DNA from: JAYEHK01 sp034659475
GTDB lineage: Bacteria > Bacillota > Syntrophomonadia > Syntrophomonadales > Syntrophomonadaceae
Direction of reading: 5' to 3'
Length of the DNA: 60,415 nucleotides
Assembly (NCBI GenBank): GCA_034659475.1
Contig: JAYEHK010000021.1
Coordinates: 1-60,415 of the forward strand
Shown: positions 25,465 to 34,339 of the stretch, in pieces
Numbering within the stretch: position 1 is the stretch's first letter
How the letters are laid out: every line of letters starts with the position of its first letter
Made by a program: the position numbers and the translations under genes
The notes under the pieces: model-generated
Seen by the model: the letters and a program-made list of their open reading frames with translations, nothing else
Database searches by the model: none
What the model was told of the DNA's origin: nothing

Positions 25465-25704
25465 TTACTCCGATTCACGAATGTATTGATGCAATTCTTC
25501 CTTACGTGGCATACGACCGGAGATCTTTACTTGCCCGTCAATCACCAGCGCCGGGGTGGTCATGACCTTGTAAGACATAATCTTTTTCATGTCCTTCACC
25601 TTGGATACATCAGCTGCAACATCCAATTCTGCCAGTGCATTGTATACATCCTTTTCAAGCTGCTTGCATTTCGGACATCCAGTTCCTAACACTTCAATCT
25701 TCAT
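25465..25704 (-). CDS. Small thioredoxin-like redox protein
   Basis: This 79-residue protein has the redox motif CPKC (residues 10-13; GTGCPKCKQLE) and the cis-Pro segment TTPALVIDG, typical of the small thioredoxin-fold redox-active disulfide protein group. These proteins are often encoded beside ArsR regulators and ArsP-type permeases. It starts 23 bp after the permease gene, so the three genes form an operon arsR-permease-trx. It may reduce the metalloid or the permease's cysteine-bound substrate; that is inference. Confidence 0.85.
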   Translation of the reverse strand: MKIEVLGTGCPKCKQLEKDVYNALAELDVAADVSKVKDMKKIMSYKVMTTPALVIDGQVKISGRMPRKEELHQYIRESE

Positions 25705-25726
25705 TCAAACTACCTCCTAACAAAAT

Positions 25727-26776
25727 TTAAATCAGAAACAACCCATACATCCACCCCGTAAGGGTTGCCATTAGAACCACCAGGACAAAATAGGCTGCGG
25801 TTCGTTTCAGACCCATGATCTGATTGACAACCAATAGATTCGGAATACTAACCGCCGGACCTGCTAAGAGCAGTGCCAGTGCAGGTCCCTCATTCATCCC
25901 CAGATCCATCAACCCTTTTACAATCGGTACCTCGGTCAATGTGGAAAAGTAGAACAGCGCACCAACCAGAGAGGCCGCCAGATTCGCTCCCAGTGTATTA
26001 TCCCCCACATACCTGGAGATCCATTCCGGCGGAATAACGGCCGTCACCATCCCCACCACGAAAACACCAATCAACAAAGTAGGAACAACAATCTTCACCA
26101 GAGACCACGTCTCAGACATCCATGACTCAAACTCACCCTTCACAAAATAGTGATGTACCATAATCGCCAGTGAATTAATCAGACTGATATCTATCGCAAT
26201 CTTGATCCATGGGGTCAGTTTACTGGTACTTACAATCAGAACAGCGACCATCACACCAAAAAACAAAACCAAAAAGGCACCGGGCTTTTCGCTGTTCTCT
26301 TCCGGTAGATGTTCGATCTCACCCAGACGCTTGCTCTCCTCTTTCCGAAAGAGCACAGACATAATAATACCGATAACAATTGAGAATAAGATGGCCCCAA
26401 CGCCTCGGGCAACACCCATCTGCCAGCCAATCGCAGCACCAGTCAGCGAAATGGCCAGAATGTTGATAGCCGGACCGGAATATAGGAAGGTAATCGCCGG
26501 TCCCAACCCGGCTCCCAGATTATAAATCCCTGCAAAAAGCGGCAGAACCGTGCACGAGCAGACAGCCAGAAGCATGCCCGAAACCGATGCAACTCCATAC
26601 GCCACCCAGCGTTTCGCCTGCACTCCAAAGTATTTAATCACAGCCCCTTTTGTCACCAGCACCGCCATCGCACCCGCGATAAAAAACGCCGGCACCAAAC
26701 AGGTGATCACATGGGCAGAAAGATAGTTGAGCAGCTCTTGAACCCCACCGTTTAACATATTTAAAACAAAAGACAC
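25727..26776 (-). CDS. ArsP/DUF318-family permease
   Basis: The 349-residue protein has about eight to ten membrane helices and the PF03773 signatures: CSCTVLPLFAGIYNLGAGLGPAITFLYSGPAINILAISLTG in the first half, and STLTEVPIVKGLMDLGMNEGPALALLLAGPAVSIPNLLV in the second. The family exports organoarsenicals (ArsP) or other metal(loid) species. The gene sits between an ArsR-type regulator and a thioredoxin-like gene, consistent with metalloid or thiol-metal stress export. The substrate is not fixed. Confidence 0.88.
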   Translation of the reverse strand: MSFVLNMLNGGVQELLNYLSAHVITCLVPAFFIAGAMAVLVTKGAVIKYFGVQAKRWVAYGVASVSGMLLAVCSCTVLPLFAGIYNLGAGLGPAITFLYSGPAINILAISLTGAAIGWQMGVARGVGAILFSIVIGIIMSVLFRKEESKRLGEIEHLPEENSEKPGAFLVLFFGVMVAVLIVSTSKLTPWIKIAIDISLINSLAIMVHHYFVKGEFESWMSETWSLVKIVVPTLLIGVFVVGMVTAVIPPEWISRYVGDNTLGANLAASLVGALFYFSTLTEVPIVKGLMDLGMNEGPALALLLAGPAVSIPNLLVVNQIMGLKRTAAYFVLVVLMATLTGWMYGLFLI

Positions 26777-26795
26777 GTTGGTTCACTCCATTCGC

Positions 26796-27173
26796 TTACA
26801 ATATAATGTCAGATATATCGGTGCATTGTTTTCTCTCGCAACTTTTTCCATCCAGATTAGAAAGACGAATATTAATCTGTTCAAAACCTTCCAATTCATC
26901 CAGAGGCTTGTCCATAAAATCATTAAACGCTTCGATAATCTTCGTGAATTGCCCCCTATCAAAGCTACAAATCCGCTTCTGCGCCTCTCGGCGCTCGCTT
27001 ACCAATCCGGCCTGTTTTAATACCTTCAAATGCTGTGAAACCCTGGGTTGACTGATCTGTAACACTTCCTCCAGGTCACACACGCATAAATCCTGCGCCG
27101 CCAGCAACCGCAAAATCTTTAACCGAGTCGGTTCCCCGATTGCCTTAAATACAGTTTCAAACATATTCGTCAT
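26796..27173 (-). CDS. ArsR-family metal-responsive repressor
   Basis: The 125-residue winged-helix protein has the ArsR layout (KAIGEPTRLKILRLLAAQDLCVCDLEEVLQISQPRVSQHLKVLKQAGLVSERREAQKR). The LCVCDL motif on helix alpha-3 is the classical As(III)/Cd binding site. A C-terminal extension with CERKQC adds two further Cys. It precedes the permease gene by 19 bp and would repress the operon until metalloid binds. A 20-bp palindrome 22 bp upstream is a likely operator. Confidence 0.9.
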   Translation of the reverse strand: MTNMFETVFKAIGEPTRLKILRLLAAQDLCVCDLEEVLQISQPRVSQHLKVLKQAGLVSERREAQKRICSFDRGQFTKIIEAFNDFMDKPLDELEGFEQINIRLSNLDGKSCERKQCTDISDIIL

Positions 27174-27195
27174 CCTCTCATAAAAGTATTTCCTT

Positions 27196-27215
27196 ATATA
27201 AGTATACGTTTATAT
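27196..27215. promoter_or_regulatory. Candidate ArsR operator
   Basis: ATATAAGTATACGTTTATAT is an almost perfect 20-bp palindrome located 22 bp before the arsR start, where ArsR repressors usually bind. Confidence 0.5.
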
Positions 27216-27379
27216 TAATGATTGTTTATTGATCAGTCAATAGGTTCCTGCCAAACTTTTTCAAAACTTTGTGAAATAAACTGATCCAAAATAAAATAGA
27301 TCAAGCAATTTATTACCTACAGCTTTTATATGATAAAATTAATCGTTAGAAGTACATTTTTCAAAAGGAGTGGTCTGCC

Positions 27380-29521
27380 ATAGATCAGGCAATTATTAAA
27401 AGAATCTCACAGGAAGCCAGCATACCGCTAAAGAAAGTACAGAGCACTGTATCTCTGCTGGATGATGATAAAACAATCCCCTTTATTGCCCGTTATAGAA
27501 AGGAAATGACAGGGGAACTGGACGAAGTCCAAATTCGGCAAATCGATGAGTTACTGGGGTACTACCGTAACCTGGAACAAAAAAAAGAGGATATTCTTCG
27601 CACCATCGACGAGCAAGGGAAATTGACTGATGACTTACGCACACAAATCAACGCAACGTCTAAACTATCAGAATTAGAAGATCTCTATCGGCCCTACCGC
27701 CCTAAACGCAAGACACGAGCCTCCATGGCGAGAGAAAAAGGCTTACAGGGATTGGCTGACTTTCTCCTGGAGGTTCAGGATGAAGACCCTTGTAAACAGG
27801 AGGCCCTGCAATATTTTAACGACGTTGTTCTAACCGTAGAAGATGCTCTTCATGGTGCACAGGACATTCTGGCTGAACAGATTGCAGATGATCCTAACGT
27901 ACGAAAACACGTCCGCAATTATACCCGCAGATTCGGCAGTCTGGTAAGTCATGCAAAAGACGCCGAGAAGGATTCAGTCTATACCATGTACTATGCGTAT
28001 CAGGAACCGGTCAGCAAAATCCCCGCTCACCGCATTCTGGCCATTAATCGTGGAGAAAAGGAAACCTTTATTAAAACAGGAATCGAGGTTCAATCAGAAT
28101 CCATCGTTGGCTGGATGAACCGGCAGTTTGCTAAAAATGAGCCCCCCTCCGACCTTATCACAGCAGTCATTCAGGATGCCTATAAACGTCTGCTGCAGCC
28201 AGCGGTGGAACGGGATCTGCGAAACGAATTGACAGAAAAAGCAGAGGATCAGGCCCTGCAGGTGTTCAGCAAAAATCTGCGTTCCCTTCTCCTGCAGGCA
28301 CCGGTCAAAGGAAAACGAATGCTGGGGATAGATCCAGCGTACCGAACCGGATGCAAATGGGCTGTGGTAGACACAACCGGAAAGATGATAGAAATCGGCG
28401 TGTTCTATCCCACCCCACCCAGGTCTGATATCGCGGGCGCATTAAAAACAATGGACCGACTGGTAAAGCAGTATGAAATAAACGCCATTGTCATAGGAAA
28501 TGGCACAGGCTCCAGAGAAACGGAACAATTTGTGGCCGACTTTATTCAGGAAACAGGTTTGGCTAATCTGGCCTACACCATCGCCAGTGAGGCTGGTGCC
28601 AGCGTATATTCAGCTTCCAAGCTTGCTGCAGAGGAATTCCCACAATTAGACGTAGCAGAACGAAGTGCCATTTCCATTGCCCGACGTGTACAGGACCCTC
28701 TGGCGGAACTTGTAAAGATTGAACCCAAAAGCTGTGGTGTGGGACAATATCAACACGATATCGCTGCCAAACGATTGGACGAAAATCTAAGCGCGGTGGT
28801 GGAATCAGCGGTTAACTATGTAGGGGTCGATGTAAACACTGCCTCCCCTTCTCTGCTCAAATATGTCGCCGGCATTAACGGCACGGTAGCAACAAATGTG
28901 GTCAAATACCGGGACGAAATAGGAGGCTTTGAAAACCGCAGACAGTTGCTCAAGGTACCCAAACTGGGTCCCAAAACCTATGAACAGGCTATCGGTTTCC
29001 TGCGAATTGCCAGCGGCAAAAACCAGCTAGATGCAACCCCTATCCATCCTGAATCCTACCCACTTACCCAGGCGCTGTTGAATTATGTAGGAGGGAATCT
29101 GGATCAAATCGGTACCGAAGCACTAAACCAGCAGCTAATAGATCTGGATATTCATCAGGTGGCCCAGGCCCTGGAAGCAGGTGTACCAACCCTTAGAGAT
29201 ATCATAGACGCCCTGTTGCGTCCCGGCAGAGACCCACGCGAGGACTTGCCACCTGCGGTTTTCCGCAAAGACGTCTTAAGCATTGAAGACCTCCAGACCG
29301 GCATGGAGTTTCAGGGTGTGGTTCGCAACGTGGTGGATTTCGGTGCCTTTGTCGACATTGGTGTGAAAGTCGATGGACTGGTACACATCTCGCAGATGTC
29401 AGCCAACCGCATCAAACATCCAATGGAAGTGATTAGCCTGGGAGATATTGTTCAAGTATGGGTACTTTCCGTTGATGTTAAACACAAGCGCATCGCGCTC
29501 ACTATGGTACAAGAAAAGTAA
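27380..29521 (+). CDS. tex: Tex-family RNA-binding protein with apparent ATA start
   Basis: The protein reads IDQAIIKRISQEASIPLKKVQSTV at the start and has the full Tex layout: helical N-terminus, YqgF/RNase H-like domain (RMLGIDPAYRTGCKWAVVD near 315), helix-hairpin-helix (VDVNTASPSLLKYVAGI near 490) and C-terminal S1 domain (GMEFQGVVRNVVDFGAFVDIGV near 640). The first ATG in frame is 27506, which would remove 42 conserved residues. The homologous start is ATA at 27380, nine bases after AAAAGGAG. A mutated ATG, a rare ATA start or a sequencing error are all possible. Tex binds nucleic acid and affects transcription and stress responses. Confidence 0.88.
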   Translation: MDQAIIKRISQEASIPLKKVQSTVSLLDDDKTIPFIARYRKEMTGELDEVQIRQIDELLGYYRNLEQKKEDILRTIDEQGKLTDDLRTQINATSKLSELEDLYRPYRPKRKTRASMAREKGLQGLADFLLEVQDEDPCKQEALQYFNDVVLTVEDALHGAQDILAEQIADDPNVRKHVRNYTRRFGSLVSHAKDAEKDSVYTMYYAYQEPVSKIPAHRILAINRGEKETFIKTGIEVQSESIVGWMNRQFAKNEPPSDLITAVIQDAYKRLLQPAVERDLRNELTEKAEDQALQVFSKNLRSLLLQAPVKGKRMLGIDPAYRTGCKWAVVDTTGKMIEIGVFYPTPPRSDIAGALKTMDRLVKQYEINAIVIGNGTGSRETEQFVADFIQETGLANLAYTIASEAGASVYSASKLAAEEFPQLDVAERSAISIARRVQDPLAELVKIEPKSCGVGQYQHDIAAKRLDENLSAVVESAVNYVGVDVNTASPSLLKYVAGINGTVATNVVKYRDEIGGFENRRQLLKVPKLGPKTYEQAIGFLRIASGKNQLDATPIHPESYPLTQALLNYVGGNLDQIGTEALNQQLIDLDIHQVAQALEAGVPTLRDIIDALLRPGRDPREDLPPAVFRKDVLSIEDLQTGMEFQGVVRNVVDFGAFVDIGVKVDGLVHISQMSANRIKHPMEVISLGDIVQVWVLSVDVKHKRIALTMVQEK

Positions 29522-29547
29522 GGTCTGTGTTTTATGATTGATTAGTA

Positions 29548-29763
29548 CGAAAATAGGAACTTTAATAGACGCACCCTAACGGGTACCACCGATGTTCCCT
29601 ACGGTCACTATTAAAGACGCAGACTACGCGGACTTATTGGACTTGCGCGGATTTTTTCGTAAGGGGTCAGGGGTGAGAAGTAAGGGCAATGCCTAGCTTC
29701 TGCCGCCTGACCCCTCACTCCTCACTCCTGACTCCTCACCAATTTTAATCAGCGGTTGTGGCA
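29548..29763 (+). repeat. Composite dispersed repeat, copy 4
   Basis: It starts CGAAAATAGGAACTTTAATAG, includes CACCCTAACGGGTACCACC and the CGCAGACTACGCGGAC block, then a foldback of GGGGTCAGGGGTGAG type against CCTGACCCCTCACTCC. It ends TCAGCGGTTGTGGC. It fills the gap between tex and the activator gene. Confidence 0.8.
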
Positions 29764-29875
29764 AATATCATCTCTTCCTTCGTCTTTTTCCCAGATTAAA
29801 TCAAAAACAAAGAAGGTAATTTTTAGACAATTACGAATATTATTTATTAATATCCTTTTTTTGGGTGGGAATAGA

Positions 29876-31249
29876 ATGAAAATCAGTGAAGTACCCAATA
29901 AGTATTTGGCATTGATTGAAACCATATTGAGTGAATTTGATGGCGCTCTCATTATCGATGAACAGGGCATTATTCGTGTGTTTACAGATTATTATGCTCG
30001 TGAAACCGGATTTTGCAAGGAAGAAGTCCTGGGCAAACGGGTGGATGAAATCTTTCCAACAACGAGAATGCTAGAGGTGTTAAACAGCGGTAAACCAATT
30101 ATCGCAGATGTGTGGGAATTAGGTGGAAAGATGCAGATCGTATCGAGGGTTCCAATTATCTCACAGGGAAAGATTATTGGAGCAGCAGGATTTAATATTT
30201 TTCGATATATGGATGATGCACGTGGTTTCGCTGATCGTATCAGCAAGATGTTTGCCGAGTTAGAGTATCACAAAGAACAGGTAAAACGTTTGTCTGCAGC
30301 AAAATACTCAATGGCATCCATTATCGGGACCAGCGACGGAATTATGGAATCCAAAGAACGAGTCTTGCGTGTGGCATCTTCCTCAATCCCTGTAACGATT
30401 TATGGTGAAACGGGTACGGGAAAAGAACTTTTTGCCCATGCAGTACACCAGGAAAGCACCCGAAAAGAGTATCCATTTATACGTGTGAACTGTGCAGCAA
30501 TTCCAGATAATCTGGTAGAAAGCGAACTATTTGGTTACGAAGATGGCGCCTTTACCGGCGCTCGCAAAAACGGGAAACCAGGCAAATTTGAACTCGCCCA
30601 TCGTGGCAGCATTCTCCTCGATGAGGTGTCAGATCTCCCCTATGCCTCTCAGGCAAGATTATTACGTGTTCTACAGGAAAAAGAGGTGGAAAGAGTAGGC
30701 GGTACCCGCACCATTCCCCTGGATGTGCGGATTATTTCTTCGACTAATCTCCCCCTGCAACAACTGGTGGCTGAAAAACGCTTCCGCAAAGATCTGTACT
30801 TCCGCCTTGATGTCTTTCCCATCATTATTCCCCCATTACGCATGCGTTTAACGGATATTCCCCTTTTGTGCGATCATTTCATTCAGATCTACAATCAGGA
30901 GGGAGGCGGCGTGGAAGGAATCGATTCCAAAGCATTAGAACTGCTAAAAACTTATCACTGGCCCGGAAACGTCAGAGAGCTGCAAACCGTCATTGAACGC
31001 GCCTGTATCAGTGCTGGAAGAGATGTTATTCGGCCAGAACATCTACTGCGTTTTTCAGGACGTGAACAGATCGTTGACAATCATTACAATAACAAAAGCT
31101 TTGACATACAAGCTGCCAAACAGGAAACCGAAATGGAAATGATTAAAAGAGCACTGGAACAAAGCGGCGGAAACAAAAGTGCTGCTGCGAAGTCTCTGGG
31201 AATAAGTCGCAGTACCCTTTACGATAAACTGAAGCAACTAGGTCTTTAA
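29876..31249 (+). CDS. Sigma-54-dependent activator, PAS-AAA-Fis
   Basis: Start ATG 29876 follows GGGTGGGA; an upstream frame extension is not protein-like. The 457-residue product has a PAS domain (about 15-115), an AAA+ domain (about 148-385) with GETGTGKE (177-184), ESELFGYEDGAFTGA with the sigma-54 contact loop GAFTGA (224-229), and FRKDLYFRLDVFPIIIPPLRMR. It ends in a Fis-type helix-turn-helix (NKSAAAKSLGISRSTLYDKL). It activates sigma-54 promoters in response to a small-molecule or redox signal sensed by PAS. The adjacent CoA-transferase gene with a sigma-54 promoter is the obvious target. Confidence 0.93.
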   Translation: MKISEVPNKYLALIETILSEFDGALIIDEQGIIRVFTDYYARETGFCKEEVLGKRVDEIFPTTRMLEVLNSGKPIIADVWELGGKMQIVSRVPIISQGKIIGAAGFNIFRYMDDARGFADRISKMFAELEYHKEQVKRLSAAKYSMASIIGTSDGIMESKERVLRVASSSIPVTIYGETGTGKELFAHAVHQESTRKEYPFIRVNCAAIPDNLVESELFGYEDGAFTGARKNGKPGKFELAHRGSILLDEVSDLPYASQARLLRVLQEKEVERVGGTRTIPLDVRIISSTNLPLQQLVAEKRFRKDLYFRLDVFPIIIPPLRMRLTDIPLLCDHFIQIYNQEGGGVEGIDSKALELLKTYHWPGNVRELQTVIERACISAGRDVIRPEHLLRFSGREQIVDNHYNNKSFDIQAAKQETEMEMIKRALEQSGGNKSAAAKSLGISRSTLYDKLKQLGL

Positions 31250-31282
31250 TGAACATTTTATTTACCATTTTACTAATTCAAT

Positions 31283-31320
31283 TGTACGATTAATCGGACA
31301 CCTGTAGGCTTTATCCTACA
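31283..31320. promoter_or_regulatory. Twin palindromes, likely activator binding sites
   Basis: TGTACGATTAATCGGACA (31283-31300) and TGTAGGCTTTATCCTACA (31303-31320) are both TGT-N12-ACA palindromes, with starts 20 bp apart (two helical turns). They lie about 150 bp before the sigma-54 promoter, the normal place for enhancer sites. Confidence 0.6.
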
Positions 31321-31461
31321 ATCCCTCAGAACCAGTATAATAGCCTGTGATGTTAAACTGTCCATTTCTCTGTACACAACACCCCAAATACAAAACGATC
31401 AGATTTTTCCAAACTATTCACTATGCCCACTCCCCTCGCCTTTCCGTTCTAATCTTATCCC

Positions 31462-31477
31462 TGGCATTGTTTTTGCA
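31462..31477 (+). promoter_or_regulatory. Sigma-54 promoter of the CoA-transferase gene
   Basis: TGGCATTGTTTTTGCA matches the -24/-12 consensus, with GG and GC separated by ten bases. It lies 48 bp before the start codon of the CoA-transferase gene and just downstream of the PAS-AAA-Fis gene. Confidence 0.8.
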
Positions 31478-31524
31478 ATTTAATAAATTGAATATTTAGG
31501 CAATTCGAAAGGGAGGCGTTATCT

Positions 31525-32871
31525 ATGATACCTGAAATCTCAAAGCAAAAAAAAGAAGTCCATTATGCTTCGTGGCAGGATGAATACAGAAGCAAAGCGA
31601 GATCTGCAGAAGATCTTGTAGCAATGATTAAAAGCCATGACACCATTCTTATGCCAGGCGGGCATTGTATCCCGCACGATTTTTCTGTAGCTTTGAGCAA
31701 GCGAGTAGACGAGCTAAAAGGTGTAACTATCTGTCTGGGATTGGCTTTAAAACTCTATGATTATATGCAGCCACAATACAAAGACCATTTCCGTATTGAA
31801 ACCCCCTTTGTGGGTCCGGTAGAACGCATGTGCATGGAATGGAAAACGGCCGAGTATATTCCCATTCATCTTAATCAACTAGGTATCTGGCAGGACGCCC
31901 GCAAGCCAAATGTTACCTCCTTTGTAGTCACCCCGCCTGACGAAAACGGCTACATGAATCGCTCCTGTTTTGGGGGCCTGGTCCCGAGACGGGCAATTTC
32001 CAAGACAGATCTGGTGATAGCAGAAGTGAACCCAGGAACACCATGGTTAGAGGGAGACGATCTTAAAATTCATGTTTCAGAAGTTGATTACCTGGTTGAG
32101 AGCAATGCCGATCTAGTTGAAATACCTGACATTCCTATTACAGATGTAGAACGACAAATTGCTCATTACATTGCAGAAATGATCCCCAATGGATCAACTA
32201 TTCAGCTTGGCCTGGGAGGACTGGCCAATGCCATTGGATACTTCTTGCGGGATAAGAAGGACTTAGGGGTACATACCGAGGTCGTACAGAATTCCTTTAT
32301 GGAACTGATCCAATCAGGTGTTGTGAACAACTCCAAGAAAAACTTCAATCCCGGTAAGGTGATGGCAACCTTCTGTGTAGGTGATCGCAAGCTTTGGGAT
32401 TTTGTAAATCGCAACGAAAACTTTCTGTTCACCGAAGTAGAATATAATAATGATCCATATATTATCGGACAAAACGACAACCTGATTTCAGTCAACAATA
32501 CACTCACGATGGATCTCACCGGCCAGGCTGCATCGGAGTCTATTCGCGAGCGGCAGTACAGCGGTACAGGTGGACAGGTAAACTTTCTTCAGGGCTGCCG
32601 TTTTTCCAAAGGCGGAAAAAGTATTATGGCATTAAATTCAAGCTATACTGATAAAAAGGGATGCCTGCGCTCCCGCATCGTTCCCTTTCTACCACCCGGC
32701 ACTATTGTTTCTTCTTCAAGAAATGACATCCAATACGTCGTTACTGAATACGGCGTGGCAAACTTGCGTTACAAGGGAGTCTCCCAACGCGTACATGAAC
32801 TCATTCAAATTGCCCATCCTGATTTCCGCGATGAACTGCTGTTTCAGGCACGTAAAATTGGGTGGTTGTAG
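31525..32871 (+). CDS. Acetyl-CoA hydrolase/CoA-transferase family protein
   Basis: This 448-residue protein belongs to the 4-hydroxybutyrate/butyrate-acetate CoA-transferase group: GLGGLANAIGYFL, DLGVHTEVVQNSFMELIQSG (Glu of HTE is the likely CoA-ester forming residue), SGTGGQVNFLQGCRFSKGGKS and VQYVVTEYG-type VVTEYGVANLRYKG near the C-terminus. It moves CoA between short-chain acids, for example butyryl-CoA and acetate, in the cytosol. GGGAGGCG precedes the start. It is expressed from a sigma-54 promoter, probably under the upstream activator. The acid substrate cannot be told by eye. Confidence 0.9.
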   Translation: MIPEISKQKKEVHYASWQDEYRSKARSAEDLVAMIKSHDTILMPGGHCIPHDFSVALSKRVDELKGVTICLGLALKLYDYMQPQYKDHFRIETPFVGPVERMCMEWKTAEYIPIHLNQLGIWQDARKPNVTSFVVTPPDENGYMNRSCFGGLVPRRAISKTDLVIAEVNPGTPWLEGDDLKIHVSEVDYLVESNADLVEIPDIPITDVERQIAHYIAEMIPNGSTIQLGLGGLANAIGYFLRDKKDLGVHTEVVQNSFMELIQSGVVNNSKKNFNPGKVMATFCVGDRKLWDFVNRNENFLFTEVEYNNDPYIIGQNDNLISVNNTLTMDLTGQAASESIRERQYSGTGGQVNFLQGCRFSKGGKSIMALNSSYTDKKGCLRSRIVPFLPPGTIVSSSRNDIQYVVTEYGVANLRYKGVSQRVHELIQIAHPDFRDELLFQARKIGWL

Positions 32872-32924
32872 AATAGCAGTCTAACGTGACGTCCGCAACC
32901 TATTAATATATTCTGAGCATCAAA

Positions 32925-33113
32925 AACAGGCCACAGGGAACGATTTTAACGCAGATTTTCGCTGATTACCGCAGATTAACGCTGTTTTATATATTAAAAA
33001 AATTAATAGCGTAAATCAGCGAACATCAGCGTGAATCAGCATCCTATTTAAACGACCAGAGGGAGTATCTGTGGTACCCATAGGGTGCGTTAAAAAATGT
33101 CTATTTTCTAATT
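32925..33113 (-). repeat. Composite dispersed repeat, copy 5 (reverse)
   Basis: Read in reverse it starts TAATTAGAAAATAGAC, has GCACCCTATGGGTACCAC and a run of GATTCACGCTGATGTTCGC units, and ends near CCTGTGGCC. Its right edge touches the slipin stop codon. Confidence 0.75.
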
Positions 33114-33888
33114 AATCTGCTTTTTTATCATCCGTTGGATCTACAAACAATCTTTTAATTTCCATGGGCAACGGAAATACGATGGTTGTATTCTGAGAAT
33201 TGGAGACTTCGGTCAAAGCTCTTAGCATCCTCACCGTCAGTCCACCCGGGCTTTCATTTAAAATTTCAGCGGCTTGAGCCAGACGTTGCGCAGCCTGCTG
33301 TTCCCCTTCTGCCTGGATAACGGCTGCACGCCGATCTCTTTCCGCTTCCGCCTGCCTGGCAATAGCGCGCTGCATTTCACTGGGAAGAACAACATCTTTT
33401 ATCTCTACGGCAGTTACTTTAATTCCCCACGGATCAGTCGCATCATCTACAATTTGCTGAATGGTCTGGTTAAGTTTTTCCCGCTGCGTCAACAATTCAT
33501 CCAGATCAGCAGTCCCCACAACACTACGCAGGGTCGTTTGCGCGAGTTGATTCGTGGCCTCATCAAACCGTTCAACATTAACAATCGATTTGTCTGGCGC
33601 TACCACCCGATAATACAGAACCGCATTCACCTTACAGGTTACATTGTCCCGGGTAATCACTTCCTGGGGAGGAACGTCAAAGACTATCGTTCGCAGAGAT
33701 GTTCGTACAATCCGATCAATCCCGGGAATAATTAGAATAAGCCCCGGTCCTTTTACACCAATCATCCTTCCCAGTCGGAAAAGCACTACCCTTTCATACT
33801 CCGGAAGGATCTTGATCGCCATACTTAGTACAGCAATAACCGCAAAGATAATAACCAACCAGTTTATCAATACACCAATGGATTCCAT
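33112..33888 (-). CDS. Slipin (stomatin/SPFH-family) membrane protein
   Basis: The 258-residue protein has one N-terminal membrane helix (LINWLVIIFAVIAVLSMAI) and an SPFH/Band 7 domain (EYERVVLFRLGRMIGVKGPGLILIIPGIDRI..VSLRT-like to EIKDVVLPSEMQRAIARQAEAERDRRAAVIQAEGE). The C-terminal coiled region is normal. Slipins form oligomers in the membrane and are usually encoded with an NfeD protease-like or OB-fold partner, as here (NfeD 21 bp upstream on the same strand). The partnership is well known for the p-stomatin/STOPP pair. Confidence 0.92.
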   Translation of the reverse strand: MESIGVLINWLVIIFAVIAVLSMAIKILPEYERVVLFRLGRMIGVKGPGLILIIPGIDRIVRTSLRTIVFDVPPQEVITRDNVTCKVNAVLYYRVVAPDKSIVNVERFDEATNQLAQTTLRSVVGTADLDELLTQREKLNQTIQQIVDDATDPWGIKVTAVEIKDVVLPSEMQRAIARQAEAERDRRAAVIQAEGEQQAAQRLAQAAEILNESPGGLTVRMLRALTEVSNSQNTTIVFPLPMEIKRLFVDPTDDKKAD

Positions 33889-33909
33889 GTAATCGCCTCC
33901 TGTCAGTAT

Positions 33910-34236
33910 TTAATTGTCGACCTTCCAGGGACCAACAACGAGTTCCATTTCATCCTGATCCAACACCCGCACTCTGCTCCCAATGGAGATTGTGTCGCCG
34001 CTGTTGCTTCTTGCCCTCCAGATCTCCCCCTGGACTCTTACAAAGCCTTCCGGATCGAGTTCCTGCACAACCAGTGCCTTCTTATGATTAAATTCATCTT
34101 TCCCATGGACAGCCTTCACACGGGCCTGTTGAATCAAGGCAAGCAGCGTCAAAACAGCAAAAATCACACCAATTACGCCAAAACTAATAAAGAGTACTTG
34201 AAAAGAAGTCGTCCATTCTATCGGCATCAATCCCAC
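33910..34236 (-). CDS. Short NfeD-like OB-fold membrane protein
   Basis: The 108-residue protein has one N-terminal helix (FQVLFISFGVIGVIFAVLTLLALI) and a C-terminal NfeD OB-fold domain (KKALVVQELDPEGFVRVQGEIWRARS..ISIGSRVRVLDQDEMELVV). It is the short NfeD form without the serine-protease part. It is translated 21 bp before slipin, and the two are expected to act together in the membrane. The role is not settled; it may control membrane domain quality. Confidence 0.88.
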   Translation of the reverse strand: MGLMPIEWTTSFQVLFISFGVIGVIFAVLTLLALIQQARVKAVHGKDEFNHKKALVVQELDPEGFVRVQGEIWRARSNSGDTISIGSRVRVLDQDEMELVVGPWKVDN

Positions 34237-34339
34237 CCCCAGTCATTCCTTTTCAAAACTGGAACAGTCTATTTACCATATTATATTATATTATACTATA
34301 CTCTGGTATAAACTATACTGGATATCACAAAGCTTCTGC

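Noticed and set aside
31261..31480. A sigma-A promoter for the CoA-transferase gene
   Set aside because: No convincing -35/-10 pair was found, while the -24/-12 site is close to consensus.
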